From an uncultured Clostridia bacterium (GTDB lineage Bacteria; Bacillota; Clostridia; Oscillospirales; Oscillospiraceae): a stretch of DNA of 64,000 nucleotides. The DNA is taken from the NCBI GenBank assembly GCA_937858235.1, contig CALLZZ010000575.1:55090-119089 (forward strand), read 5' to 3'. Every line of letters begins with the position of its first letter. Position 1 is the first letter of the stretch. The notes beneath the pieces were generated by a model. The model did not search any database. It was not told the DNA's origin and saw nothing but the letters and a program-made list of their open reading frames with translations. Made by a program: the position numbers and the translations under genes. Below, piece by piece: positions 9,014 through 17,362 of the stretch.

Positions 9014-9035
9014 ATTATCCCGACATCGGGATAAT
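9014..9035. repeat. Palindrome at the right crossover of the RIT element
   Basis: ATTATCCCGA-CA-TCGGGATAAT is a near-perfect 22-bp palindrome that touches the right direct repeat. It repeats the TTATCCCGA unit seen in both terminal repeats but has no counterpart on the outer left side, so the ends are asymmetric. Confidence 0.8.
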
Positions 9036-9042
9036 CAGGATT
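9035..9042. repeat. Right 8-bp direct repeat (TCAGGATT)
   Basis: Second copy of the repeat flanking the RIT element. Reading continues from here directly into methyltransferase codons for Leu-Ser-Val-Ala-Gly. Confidence 0.85.
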
Positions 9043-11222
9043 TATCGGTGGCCGGCCAGAGGGCTGGCTTGGCGGGAGAACGTTCCGGTCTGTTTATGGA
9101 TCAGGTGCGAATCGCAAAGGAGATGAGAAAAGCCGATGAAGAGCGAAATGTACCAGCTCACCTTGTTCGACCTCGATACCTCGTTTGGGAGAATGTCCCC
9201 GGAGCCTTCAGCTCCGCAGAGGGGGAGGACTTCCGGGCGGTCATCGAGGAGATCGTCCGCATCAAAGATCGTACCTGTAATGTGCCTCGACCTGAGTCCG
9301 GGCGCTGGGAATCTGCTGGGGCTGCCATTTTGGGAGATGAATTCAGCTTGGCTTGGCGTGTCCTGGACGCTCAATTCTGGGGAGTCGCCCAGAGAAGGCG
9401 TCGGATCTTCCTTGTCGCAGATTTTGCAGGAACAAGTGCCCCCGAAATACTATTTGAGCAAGACCGCCTGTTTGGGGATACTCCGGAGAGCCGAAGCCAG
9501 AGGGAAGGAACTGCCGCCCCAGCTCAAGGAGGCCCTGATGATACAGGCAGGAATTGCTTGACTCCGTGGGATGTGCAGAGCCGCCGCATCTTTGAGGAAA
9601 CCGGAACATGGCCATCCCTCTACAGCGGCGAAGGCGGCGGTCATGGATACATCAAAACAGAAGAAAAAAAGGGATTGGGATTTGACGGCTATAACGGTGA
9701 TTTAACCGGGGAGCTGGCTTCCACCCTCGGCGTTAACTGCGGAATGTCTACCGGAAGAAACGGTGTAATCACATCAACTGCCTTCGCTGCCAACCAACGT
9801 GATGAGGTACGGGATCTGCACGATGTCGCCGGAGCCATACAGGCCCAACCGGGCATGAAACAGCAGACTTTTGTAGCGGATACAGAGAAATTTAACGCTT
9901 TTCATGTGAACCAGAGAGATGAAATCATCGACCTTGATGGCATATCCGGCGCACTGCTGGCAACCCGTAATATGCAGATGCAGACCTTTATTACAGAGCC
10001 GCTGATCTGCCTAAACGATCACGGCGGGGAGCGGATGGACATCACCGAGGAAGTGACTCCCACACTCCGTGCAGGCATGGGCGGGCATCCCCCTCTCGTG
10101 GCACAGCCCAACTGCCTGAATGGATGGGACACCCAGCAAAGCCGTGTGTTTACACCAGAGGGAACTGCGCCAACCCTTGCGGGTGCCGATGGCGGCGGGG
10201 GCAGAAATCCGGCAGGGCTTGTGCTTGCCGCAGGTTTCAGCGGCAATGCCAGCGCCGAGGCCAGAGGAATCGGCTATCAGGCGGAGTGTTCTCCCACCAT
10301 TAAAACCGGGACGGCACCATCAGTGCTTTGCCTCAACGATCAGGGTGGCAGCCAGATGCACTGCACCGAAGATATCACAGGAACCCTTCGTGCCCAGGAG
10401 CATGGGCATCAGCCGCTGGTCATGGCAACCCAGCAGGGCGGCGCGGAAATTGGTGAGGGCATCTGCCCAACCATTACATCGGCCGCAGGAACCTCCGGCA
10501 ACAACCAGCCTGTACTGTTCGAAAATCACCCCAAGGATGGCAGATACAACGGTCCCCTTGGCGTCGCACCAACCCTCGCTGCCCGGATGGGTACCGGTGG
10601 TAATAATGTTCCGCTGGTGGGAAGCCCTGTTGCTTTTTCTCTTGATTCCAAGGAATCCAACAGCATGAAATCAGCCAATCCCCATTCGGGATGCCGGGAA
10701 ACGGATGTTGCCAGAACCATTGACACCACCAACCCCGACCCCAGTAAGAATCAGGGGGGCATCGCTATATTGCAGGAAAGTATCTGCATCGCAGGCAACA
10801 CCATTGACCGCCAGCCGGAAAACGGCGGCAACGGATTGGGCTGTCAAGCTGATATTTCCTATACTTTGACCGGAGCGGACCGCCATGCGGTGTGTGAACC
10901 ATATCAAGAGGTTGTTGGGGCTCTCTGCCGCGGTGATGAGAAAGGCATCGGCAGCCAGTATGTCAGCCAGGACAAGTGTATCGTGGAAAATCGCAACCTC
11001 ATACGCAGGCTCACTCCTCTGGAGTGTGAACGGCTTCAAGGCTTTCCCGATGGCTGGACACTGATACCGGGAGCATCCGACTCTGCCCGCTACAAGGCAC
11101 TTGGTAACAGCGTAGCGATACCATGCGTGGATTTTGTCCTCCGCGGTATCGCATATTTTTTGCGAAAAATTCATGAGGAACAGGAGGAAACACCCCCATG
11201 TACATTTACCCCGACAACTTAA
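9042..11222 (+). pseudogene. DNA cytosine-5 methyltransferase, 3' fragment with repeat-array recognition region
   Basis: This part holds the rest of motif IV, motif VI (ENVPGAF, about 60 residues in), motif VIII (VAQRRRRIFLV) and, at the far end, motifs IX-X (LTPLECERLQGFPDGW, RYKALGNSVAIP). Rejoined with 4932-5153 the enzyme would be 800 residues, much longer than a typical 330-450-residue C5 enzyme. The extra length is an array of about twelve imperfect 30-residue repeats between motifs VIII and IX, where the target recognition domain belongs. It has no start of its own beyond chance GTG codons. It overlaps prgI by 25 bases. Confidence 0.92.
9136..9561 (+). CDS. Overprinted protein in the +1 frame of the methyltransferase gene
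   Basis: A 141-residue frame with ATG at 9136, following AAAGGAGATGAG 13 bases upstream, lies wholly inside the methyltransferase gene in another frame. It reads TLFDLDTSFGRMSPEPS near the start, an LSQILQ segment and PPKYYLSKTACLGILRRAE..GKELPPQLKEAL at the end. I recall this pattern as a stand-alone family next to cytosine methyltransferases in phages and ICEs; I cannot check it here. The methyltransferase frame is also well conserved over the same bases, so the segment appears truly dual coding. Function unknown. Confidence 0.5.
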   Translation: MKSEMYQLTLFDLDTSFGRMSPEPSAPQRGRTSGRSSRRSSASKIVPVMCLDLSPGAGNLLGLPFWEMNSAWLGVSWTLNSGESPREGVGSSLSQILQEQVPPKYYLSKTACLGILRRAEARGKELPPQLKEALMIQAGIA

Positions 11223-11455
11223 AATCAAAGGCTACCCTGTGGCTGTGGGAACTGAGGGATATCGGCATCATTGGTGTCGGATGCCTGATTTCTGTATTCG
11301 CTCTTTCCCAGCTTGGCTGGCTGCCGCCCATCGTCCTGACGGCACTTTATGCTTTTTTATCCATCCGTTTTGAGGATGTGAGCATCCTCGATTTTATCCG
11401 TTATGCCGCCGCTTTCTTTTTCGGGAAGCAGCAGACCTATGAATGGAGGGCGTGA
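11198..11455 (+). CDS. prgI: PrgI family conjugation protein (VirB3-like)
   Basis: The 85-residue protein has a short N-terminus (MYIYPDNLKSKATL), two adjacent hydrophobic segments (about 25-42 and 44-60) and a cytoplasmic tail ending YEWRA. This is the usual PrgI/VirB3-like form and it sits directly upstream of VirB4, as in most Gram-positive ICEs. It probably links VirB4 to the membrane channel. GAGGAACAGGAGG precedes the ATG, which lies inside the 3' end of the methyltransferase gene. Confidence 0.85.
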   Translation: MYIYPDNLKSKATLWLWELRDIGIIGVGCLISVFALSQLGWLPPIVLTALYAFLSIRFEDVSILDFIRYAAAFFFGKQQTYEWRA

Positions 11456-11456
11456 T

Positions 11457-12044
11457 ATGAACAGAAAAAAGAAACAGGAGGCCAGGGAAAAAGACTCCAC
11501 TCGCCAGCTCATGGGCATTGAGGACATCACAGGCCACAGCCTTGTAACTCCTCACGGCGAGCTGGTATTTTTTATGATAAAACCTACTAACATCAGCGTA
11601 CTGTCCGATTCCAGCATTGGTGCAAGGATTTATGCCCTTATGAATGTGCTGAAGGGGATCTCGGATATTGAAATACTGTGTCTGAACAGCCGTGAAAACT
11701 TCGAGGGCAACAAGAGCTATCTCAAAGCCAGAATGGATGCCGAGCAGAACCCTGTCATCCGCAAGCTGCTTATGCAGGATATGACAGCCCTTGACCGTAT
11801 GCAGGTGCAGATGGCAACAGCGCGGGAATTTTTAATCATCATCCGTCTGCGGGGCGAAAAAGAAAAGGATGTGCATCCCTATCTTTCCCGCATTGAAAAG
11901 AGCCTCAAGGATCAAGGCTTCACAGCACGCAAGGCGGATGAATCAGACTTAAAACGCTTACTGGGTGTCTACTACGAGCAGAACGTAACAACAGAAAAAT
12001 ATGAGGATTATGACGGAGAAAGGTGGGTGATATTTGGTGAGTAA
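11457..12044 (+). CDS. VirB4-associated conjugation protein (TraC-like N-terminal partner)
   Basis: The start is taken at the ATG at 11457, after GGAGGG and two bases past the prgI stop. The 195-residue soluble protein includes EDITGHSLVTPHGELVFFMIKPTNISVLS, which resembles the N-terminal domain that in many systems is fused to VirB4 ATPases. Here it is encoded separately. It overlaps the VirB4 start by 11 bases, so the two are coupled and probably bind each other. Confidence 0.75.
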   Translation: MNRKKKQEAREKDSTRQLMGIEDITGHSLVTPHGELVFFMIKPTNISVLSDSSIGARIYALMNVLKGISDIEILCLNSRENFEGNKSYLKARMDAEQNPVIRKLLMQDMTALDRMQVQMATAREFLIIIRLRGEKEKDVHPYLSRIEKSLKDQGFTARKADESDLKRLLGVYYEQNVTTEKYEDYDGERWVIFGE

Positions 12045-13866
12045 AATCAGAAAAAAAGAAATACCGGAGGCTGAGCGAACGAAAATCAAAGACTTCCTCG
12101 ACATGGTTGCGCCGGGTATCATTAAGTTTAATACGGACCATTTTGTGTGCGGCAACACCTATCGGTGTGTCTGGGCGCTCCGTGAATATCCGACTGCCAC
12201 CGACGAGCAGGCCATCCTCCGCCATCTTGGAGAAAAGGACGGCGTAACCCTGCGCATCTACACCAGACAGGTAACGGCGGTCGAGGAAAAGAAAATCATC
12301 CACAATGCCGCCAATAAAAACCGCATGGATAAGAGCAACACCAATGACCTTCAGCAGACGGTCACCGCTGAAAGCAACTTGCAGGATGTGGTCACATTGA
12401 TCTCCTCTATGCACCGAAACCGTGAGCCGCTCCTGCACTGTGCTGTTTTCATCGAGCTGACCGCTCACAATCCCGATGACCTCAAGCTGCTCCAAACCGA
12501 TGTGCTGACCGAGCTGGTTCGCTCAAAACTCAATGTGGATCGTCTCATGCTCCGGCAGCGGGAGGGATTTGTCTCGGTCGGTCCGGCAGGACGGAATGTG
12601 TTCGGCAGCCAGTTTGAGCGTGTGCTTCCAGCAAGCTCTGTGGCAAATCTCTATCCCTTCAATTACTCCGGCAAGACCGACCCCCAAGGCTTCTATCTTG
12701 GGCGGGATAAGTTCGGCTCGAATATCATTGCGGATTTCGATAAGCGAGATGATGACAAGACGAATGCGAATGTGTTGATCCTTGGAAACTCTGGCCAGGG
12801 AAAGAGCTACCTTCTTAAGCTCATTCTCTGCAACATCCTCGAATCGGGCAAGGCTGTGCTCTGCCTCGATCCCGAGCACGAATATGTAGAGCTGGCTGAA
12901 AACCTTGGTGGCTGTTTTATCGACCTCATGTCCGGCCGGTATATGATCAACCCACTGGAACCAAAAACCTGGGATGAAGGCGGCAGCCCGGAGGACACCG
13001 ATGCGCCTCAGGCATTCCATGAGTCCACCAAGCTCAGTCAGCACATCAGCTTTCTCAAGGATTTCTTCCGATGCTATAAAGACTTTTCTGACCGTCATAT
13101 TGATGCCATTGAAATCATGCTGGGCAAGCTGTACGAAAAACACGGCATCAGCGACAGAACCGATTTCAGGAGGATGACGGCTGCGGATTATCCCATCTTG
13201 TCCGACCTCTACGCTTTCATTGAGGATGAGTACAAGGGCTATGACAAAACCAAGCATCAGCTTTATACCGCAGAACTTCTGCAGGAAATCCTGCTGGGGC
13301 TCCACTCCATGTGTATGGGTGCTGAGAGTAAATTCTTCAACGGCCACACCAATGTAACCTCTGACCGCTTCATTGTGTTCGGGGTTAAGGGACTGCTGCA
13401 GGCCAGTAAGAATGTCAAGAACGCCCTGCTATTTAATGTGCTTTCCTTCATGAGCGATAAGCTGCTGACCGAAGGCAATACCGTTGCCGGCATTGATGAA
13501 CTGTACCTGTTCCTGACCAATCTGACTGCCATTGAGTATATTCGCAACTTTATGAAGCGTGTGAGAAAGAAGGATTCGGCAGTAATTTTAGCTTCTCAGA
13601 ATCTGGAGGACTTCAACATTGAGGGTATCCGGGAGCTGACCAAGCCGCTGTTTTCTATCCCGACCCACGCCTTTCTCTTCAATGCAGGCAACATCGACAA
13701 ACAGTTTTATATCGATTCCCTCCAGCTTGAAGAAAGCGAATACAACCTCATCCGTTTTCCCCAGCGTGGTGTCTGCCTCTACAAGTGCGGCATAGAGCGG
13801 TATAACCTTGCGGTTCATGCCCCTGCCTATAAGGAAAAACTGTTCGGAAAAGCAGGTGGCAGATAA
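12034..13866 (+). CDS. virB4: VirB4/TraE family type IV secretion ATPase
   Basis: The 610-residue cytoplasmic ATPase has Walker A GNSGQGKS (about residue 250), Walker B VAGIDELYLFL (about 485) and a downstream Gln-rich SQNLED motif typical of VirB4. It supplies energy for assembly and substrate transfer at the mating channel. It starts at TTG 12034 (a GTG follows immediately), behind GGAGAAAGGTGG. The N-terminal domain is short compared with VirB4 proteins of Gram-negative systems, in line with the separate upstream partner. Confidence 0.95.
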   Translation: MVSKIRKKEIPEAERTKIKDFLDMVAPGIIKFNTDHFVCGNTYRCVWALREYPTATDEQAILRHLGEKDGVTLRIYTRQVTAVEEKKIIHNAANKNRMDKSNTNDLQQTVTAESNLQDVVTLISSMHRNREPLLHCAVFIELTAHNPDDLKLLQTDVLTELVRSKLNVDRLMLRQREGFVSVGPAGRNVFGSQFERVLPASSVANLYPFNYSGKTDPQGFYLGRDKFGSNIIADFDKRDDDKTNANVLILGNSGQGKSYLLKLILCNILESGKAVLCLDPEHEYVELAENLGGCFIDLMSGRYMINPLEPKTWDEGGSPEDTDAPQAFHESTKLSQHISFLKDFFRCYKDFSDRHIDAIEIMLGKLYEKHGISDRTDFRRMTAADYPILSDLYAFIEDEYKGYDKTKHQLYTAELLQEILLGLHSMCMGAESKFFNGHTNVTSDRFIVFGVKGLLQASKNVKNALLFNVLSFMSDKLLTEGNTVAGIDELYLFLTNLTAIEYIRNFMKRVRKKDSAVILASQNLEDFNIEGIRELTKPLFSIPTHAFLFNAGNIDKQFYIDSLQLEESEYNLIRFPQRGVCLYKCGIERYNLAVHAPAYKEKLFGKAGGR

Positions 13867-14366
13867 TGAAGAAGGGAGAAAAAAACATGGACAGACTACA
13901 AAATCATAAGGAAACGAAAGCAGGACTCCTGGATGATATGCTATCTTTTATCCGCTACACTCCGAATCGGGAAGCGGATATTTTGGCTTTTATGGAGAAA
14001 TACCAGAAAGCCGAAAATGAAGAACGGTCCGAAATCTTAGACAGCCTGCGATGCTGCATGGACGGAAAGGAATACCCCAATCCCTACGCAGGTGGCTATC
14101 ATTATACACCGGAGGATGTGTCCCTGATGGGAAAGATTTTAGACGAATATATCGACGATCTCATATTAGCTGAGGATGATCCCGCCGCAATTTCTGAATG
14201 TGTTCGGGATACGGTCTTAAAAATCAATGCCCTCAATGAGGAATGTGACCGGTCTTTGATTGATACTTGGCGAAGGGAAAGGCTTTGTAGTTTTATCAAC
14301 TCCGCCGCTGAAATGGCAGGACTCCTACATGAAAAAGACCACACCCTGCAGCACAGGATGTGGTAA
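13866..14366 (+). CDS. Hypothetical acidic ICE protein
   Basis: About 166 residues, rich in Glu/Asp and predicted helical, with no membrane segment. The first ATG overlaps the VirB4 stop (TAATG); a second ATG at 13887 behind GAAGGGAG is an equally good start. No family is recognised. The coupling to virB4 and the amidoligase gene 14 bases downstream place it in the transfer operon. Confidence 0.6.
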   Translation: MKKGEKNMDRLQNHKETKAGLLDDMLSFIRYTPNREADILAFMEKYQKAENEERSEILDSLRCCMDGKEYPNPYAGGYHYTPEDVSLMGKILDEYIDDLILAEDDPAAISECVRDTVLKINALNEECDRSLIDTWRRERLCSFINSAAEMAGLLHEKDHTLQHRMW

Positions 14367-14379
14367 AGGCGGTGGTTAA

Positions 14380-15417
14380 ATGGAGATACAGGGTCAGGAT
14401 TTCGGAATTGAAATTGAAATGACCGGCATTACAAGGAGCCGTGCCGCAGAGGTAATTGCCGAATATTTTGGCACAGCCAAGGAATATGAAGGCACCTATT
14501 ACGATGTTTACTATGCCCGTGACAGCGAGGGGCGCAAATGGAAAGTCATGAGCGATGCCAGTATTGACTGCCAAAGAAAAGAAGACCGGCGGAAAGTAAG
14601 TGCTGATAGAAACTACAGCGTGGAACTGGTCAGTCCCATCTGTCAGTACAAAGATATTGAAGCTGTGCAAGAGATGATCCGGAAACTGAGGGAAGCAGGC
14701 GCTTTTGTAAACTCCTCCTGCGGCATTCACATCCACATCAACGCCGCTCCCTTTGAAGCACCAAAGCTGCGTAATCTGGTCAACATCATGGCGGCTAAGG
14801 AGGATATGATTTATAAGGCGCTGAAGGTTTCACGAGGCAGGGAGAGCAGCTACTGCCAGAAAATTGATCCCGTCTTTTTGGAGCAGATGAATCGAAAAAA
14901 GCCTTCCACCTTAGAACAACTTAAACGTATCTGGTACAATGGCGACGATGGCAGCCGGGAGCATTATCATTCCAGCCGCTATCGCTGTCTCAATCTGCAC
15001 AGCGTGTTTCAAAAAGGCACTGTAGAATTCCGTGCTTTTAATGGAGACTTGCATGCAGGAAAGATTAAAGCCTATGTCCAGTTCTGTCTTGCCATCACCG
15101 CACAGGCTCTTAACCAGCGGTCGGCAAGTCCAGTTAAAACCCAATCCACCAACGAAAAATATACCTTTCGTGTGTGGCTTTTGCGGCTTGGCTTGATTGG
15201 GGATGAGTTTAAAACAGCCCGGAAGCATTTGCTGGATCACTTAGAAGGATGCATCGCATGGAAAGACCCGGCGCAAGCAGAAAGACAAAAAGAACGGCTG
15301 CGGGAAAAACGTGAAGAGGAGCGAATACAAGCCGCGGAAGCGGAACAGCAACCAACTGAAGAAATTGTTTTGGAAGCGGAGGATGAAGAATCCCCCGCTT
15401 TTACTATGTCAATGTGA
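14380..15417 (+). CDS. Amidoligase family enzyme
   Basis: The 345-residue protein opens with FGIEIEMTG (the E-x-E metal/ATP residues). It continues with MSDASI, YSVELVSPI and CGIHIHINA, the conserved blocks of the COOH-NH2 (ATP-grasp-like) amidoligase family. The C-terminal 50 residues are charged and coiled-coil-like. Family members are predicted to form amide bonds on peptides or proteins. Its immediate partner is a gamma-glutamylcyclotransferase-fold protein, the pairing already noted for this family. Substrate unknown; peptidoglycan-peptide or transfer-protein modification would fit the operon. Confidence 0.88.
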   Translation: MEIQGQDFGIEIEMTGITRSRAAEVIAEYFGTAKEYEGTYYDVYYARDSEGRKWKVMSDASIDCQRKEDRRKVSADRNYSVELVSPICQYKDIEAVQEMIRKLREAGAFVNSSCGIHIHINAAPFEAPKLRNLVNIMAAKEDMIYKALKVSRGRESSYCQKIDPVFLEQMNRKKPSTLEQLKRIWYNGDDGSREHYHSSRYRCLNLHSVFQKGTVEFRAFNGDLHAGKIKAYVQFCLAITAQALNQRSASPVKTQSTNEKYTFRVWLLRLGLIGDEFKTARKHLLDHLEGCIAWKDPAQAERQKERLREKREEERIQAAEAEQQPTEEIVLEAEDEESPAFTMSM

Positions 15418-15427
15418 GGGAATTCAT

Positions 15428-15931
15428 ATGAAAAACAAACTGTATATTGCCTACGGCAGTAATCTCAATTTGCCACAGATGGCTGGGAGATGTCCCACCG
15501 CCAAGGTGGTTGGGGCTTCTGCAATCAGGGATTATGCCCTTGTGTTTCGGGGAGGCAGGCATGGCGCAGTGGCGACTATTGAGCCTTGCGAGGGTTCTTC
15601 TGTTCCTGTTTTGCTCTGGAAAATCACCCCGGAAGATGAGGCGGCCCTTGATATTTATGAAGGCTTCCCCCGGTTTTACGAAAAGGAAGCCGTAGAGCTT
15701 TCGCTGGATGACAAGCCTGTTTCCGCTATGGTCTATATCATGACTCCGGGACACAGGCTGGGCTATCCGTCAGATTTTTATTACAACACCATACTTGAAG
15801 GTTATAAAAGTGCAGGATTTAACCCCTCTGTTTTAGAGCAGGCAATCGATTATACAGAGCAACTCATGGAAAGCGAGCCGGAGCCGGAACGGCAAAATCT
15901 GTTCGGCTTTGACGGCCTCAAATGGTGGTGA
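15428..15931 (+). CDS. Gamma-glutamylcyclotransferase family protein
   Basis: The start is set at ATG 15428 after GAGGG. The 167-residue product begins LYIAYGSNLN, the YGSN phosphate/glycine loop of the GGCT fold, and has the catalytic Glu region EGFPRFYEKE and a VYIM strand. These enzymes cleave gamma-glutamyl-amine bonds with cyclisation. Eleven bases after the amidoligase gene, it probably reverses or trims the amidoligase product. It ends four bases before the M23 gene. Confidence 0.88.
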   Translation: MKNKLYIAYGSNLNLPQMAGRCPTAKVVGASAIRDYALVFRGGRHGAVATIEPCEGSSVPVLLWKITPEDEAALDIYEGFPRFYEKEAVELSLDDKPVSAMVYIMTPGHRLGYPSDFYYNTILEGYKSAGFNPSVLEQAIDYTEQLMESEPEPERQNLFGFDGLKWW

Positions 15932-15935
15932 TGAC

Positions 15936-17024
15936 ATGGCAGATCCCGCAACCATTACGGCTGTTGCAAAAGCTGCCGCTGCCGTACTCTCGGATGAACG
16001 CACCCGAAAAACCATTGGATGGATTATTGCTGCTATCCTGTCTCCGCTCATTTTAATCATCGTACTGTTCTGCGCCCTGCTATCCGGCACCGCAGATCAC
16101 AACAACACGGCAGTGGAGCTGTGCTTTCATGGCGGTGTGATTCCGGGAAGTATGCCCGCGGATTACAGGGAATACATCGGAGATATGCGACAGAGCTTCA
16201 CCCTCATAGACGTAGCCATCGCCACCATCAACGCAGATATGGAGGACAGCAGCAGCCTTGATTCCGTGCGAGTCAAGGCGATTTTTTATTCTCTGTTCTT
16301 CGGCGCAGAATCGCCATCTCGAATGGAACACCGGCAATATGTGAACTGTTTTGTCACCTACGAGGAACGCACTCGCACTGTGGAAAATGATGACGGCACG
16401 ACCTCGGAAGAAACCTATACTGTGGCCGTTCCCATTCGGGAACTGGCTGTGGTATACGCAAATATCACTTCCGCCATAGGCGTATCTGCCACCCATGAAA
16501 GCCAGGTCAATGCCACGGAGATATACTACCGTGTACTTTACGGCAGACCGGCACCCACCTATGGTGATGCGTTCGACCAATGGTCGGACGGTCTGCCCCT
16601 TTCGTCCGCGCCGTTTATCGGGGCGGACGGTTTCTGCTCTCCGCTGGGTGAGGACTGGCGGAGCATGGTCACCTCGGAGTTCGGCTACCGCAAAGACCCA
16701 TTCACAGGGCAGACCAAAGGTCATGGCGGTATAGATCTCGGCGCACCAAAAGGCACTCCGATCCGTGCCGCACTGCCCGGCACAGTTTATGTCGTCCGCT
16801 ATGCAAACAGCGGATACGGCTATCATGTGATGATCGATCACGGCGGTGGATTTGTAACCTTATACGCCCATTGCTCCAAAATCTTTGCCACCGAAGGACA
16901 ACAGGTGGAAGCAGGAACGTTGATTGCCGAGGTGGGCTCCACCGGCCGTTCCACAGGAAATCACTTGCACTTTGAAGTCAGGATTGGCGGCGAAAAACAG
17001 AATCCAAGAAGCTATCTGCCGTAA
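15936..17024 (+). CDS. M23 peptidoglycan hydrolase of the conjugation machinery
   Basis: The start is ATG 15936. The 362-residue protein has one transmembrane helix (about 33-55) and an extracellular stretch that resembles the helical lysozyme-like spacer of ICE wall hydrolases. A C-terminal M23/LytM domain follows with all zinc ligands: HGGIDLG (His, Asp), LYAHCSK and NHLHFEV (H-x-H). It should open the cell wall at the mating channel. Only one catalytic domain is evident, whereas the related Tn916-type protein pairs a lysozyme with a second peptidase. Confidence 0.9.
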   Translation: MADPATITAVAKAAAAVLSDERTRKTIGWIIAAILSPLILIIVLFCALLSGTADHNNTAVELCFHGGVIPGSMPADYREYIGDMRQSFTLIDVAIATINADMEDSSSLDSVRVKAIFYSLFFGAESPSRMEHRQYVNCFVTYEERTRTVENDDGTTSEETYTVAVPIRELAVVYANITSAIGVSATHESQVNATEIYYRVLYGRPAPTYGDAFDQWSDGLPLSSAPFIGADGFCSPLGEDWRSMVTSEFGYRKDPFTGQTKGHGGIDLGAPKGTPIRAALPGTVYVVRYANSGYGYHVMIDHGGGFVTLYAHCSKIFATEGQQVEAGTLIAEVGSTGRSTGNHLHFEVRIGGEKQNPRSYLP

Positions 17025-17092
17025 ACAGACTGATTCCCCCTTTCTGTTTTGCGGCTCCGAATCTTATAAATTTCAAAAGGAGGCCCTACATT

Positions 17093-17362
17093 ATGAAAAA
17101 AGAAGCCATCACCATACAGATGGACGCAGAAAAGCTCCGTGCGGTCAAACGCTATATGGAGAAAAAGGATGCAAATTTAGAAAAGGAACTTGGCGACTCT
17201 TTGCAAAAGCTCTATGAGAAATATGTGCCTGCTACCGTCCGGGAATACATTGATGAAAACGCAAATGAAAAATCCCCTGCATCCACTTCGCTCAAAAAGC
17301 AGAAGGAAAAAATGAGAGCAATCCCATCCTCGAATGACGCTCAAAACTCAGCGGAGTGTTAA
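17093..17362 (+). CDS. DUF6103-like small ICE protein
   Basis: An 89-residue charged protein starting ATG after AAAGGAGG. The N-terminal half (ITIQMDAEKLRAVKRYMEKK) looks like a ribbon-helix-helix strand-helix unit, and the rest is a Lys/Glu-rich, probably disordered tail. It lies immediately before the candidate oriT, which suggests DNA binding at the transfer origin. The family name is from memory. Confidence 0.65.
   Translation: MKKEAITIQMDAEKLRAVKRYMEKKDANLEKELGDSLQKLYEKYVPATVREYIDENANEKSPASTSLKKQKEKMRAIPSSNDAQNSAEC

Larger units (their letters stand above)
5147..9042. mobile_element. Recombinase-in-trio (RIT) element inserted in the methyltransferase gene
   Basis: A 3,888-bp insertion carries three overlapping tyrosine recombinase genes on the minus strand. 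It is bounded by an 8-bp direct repeat TCAGGATT (5147-5154 and 9035-9042). Just inside are 84-bp inverted repeats (5151-5234 and 8927-9010), identical over the first 50 bp. The length is divisible by three. Removing one repeat copy plus the insert joins GGSPCQD to LSVAGQRAGLAGERSG, the expected motif IV continuation, so the boundary is fixed to the base within the repeat. The three-integrase operon and imperfect terminal inverted repeats match the known RIT class. Confidence 0.93.
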
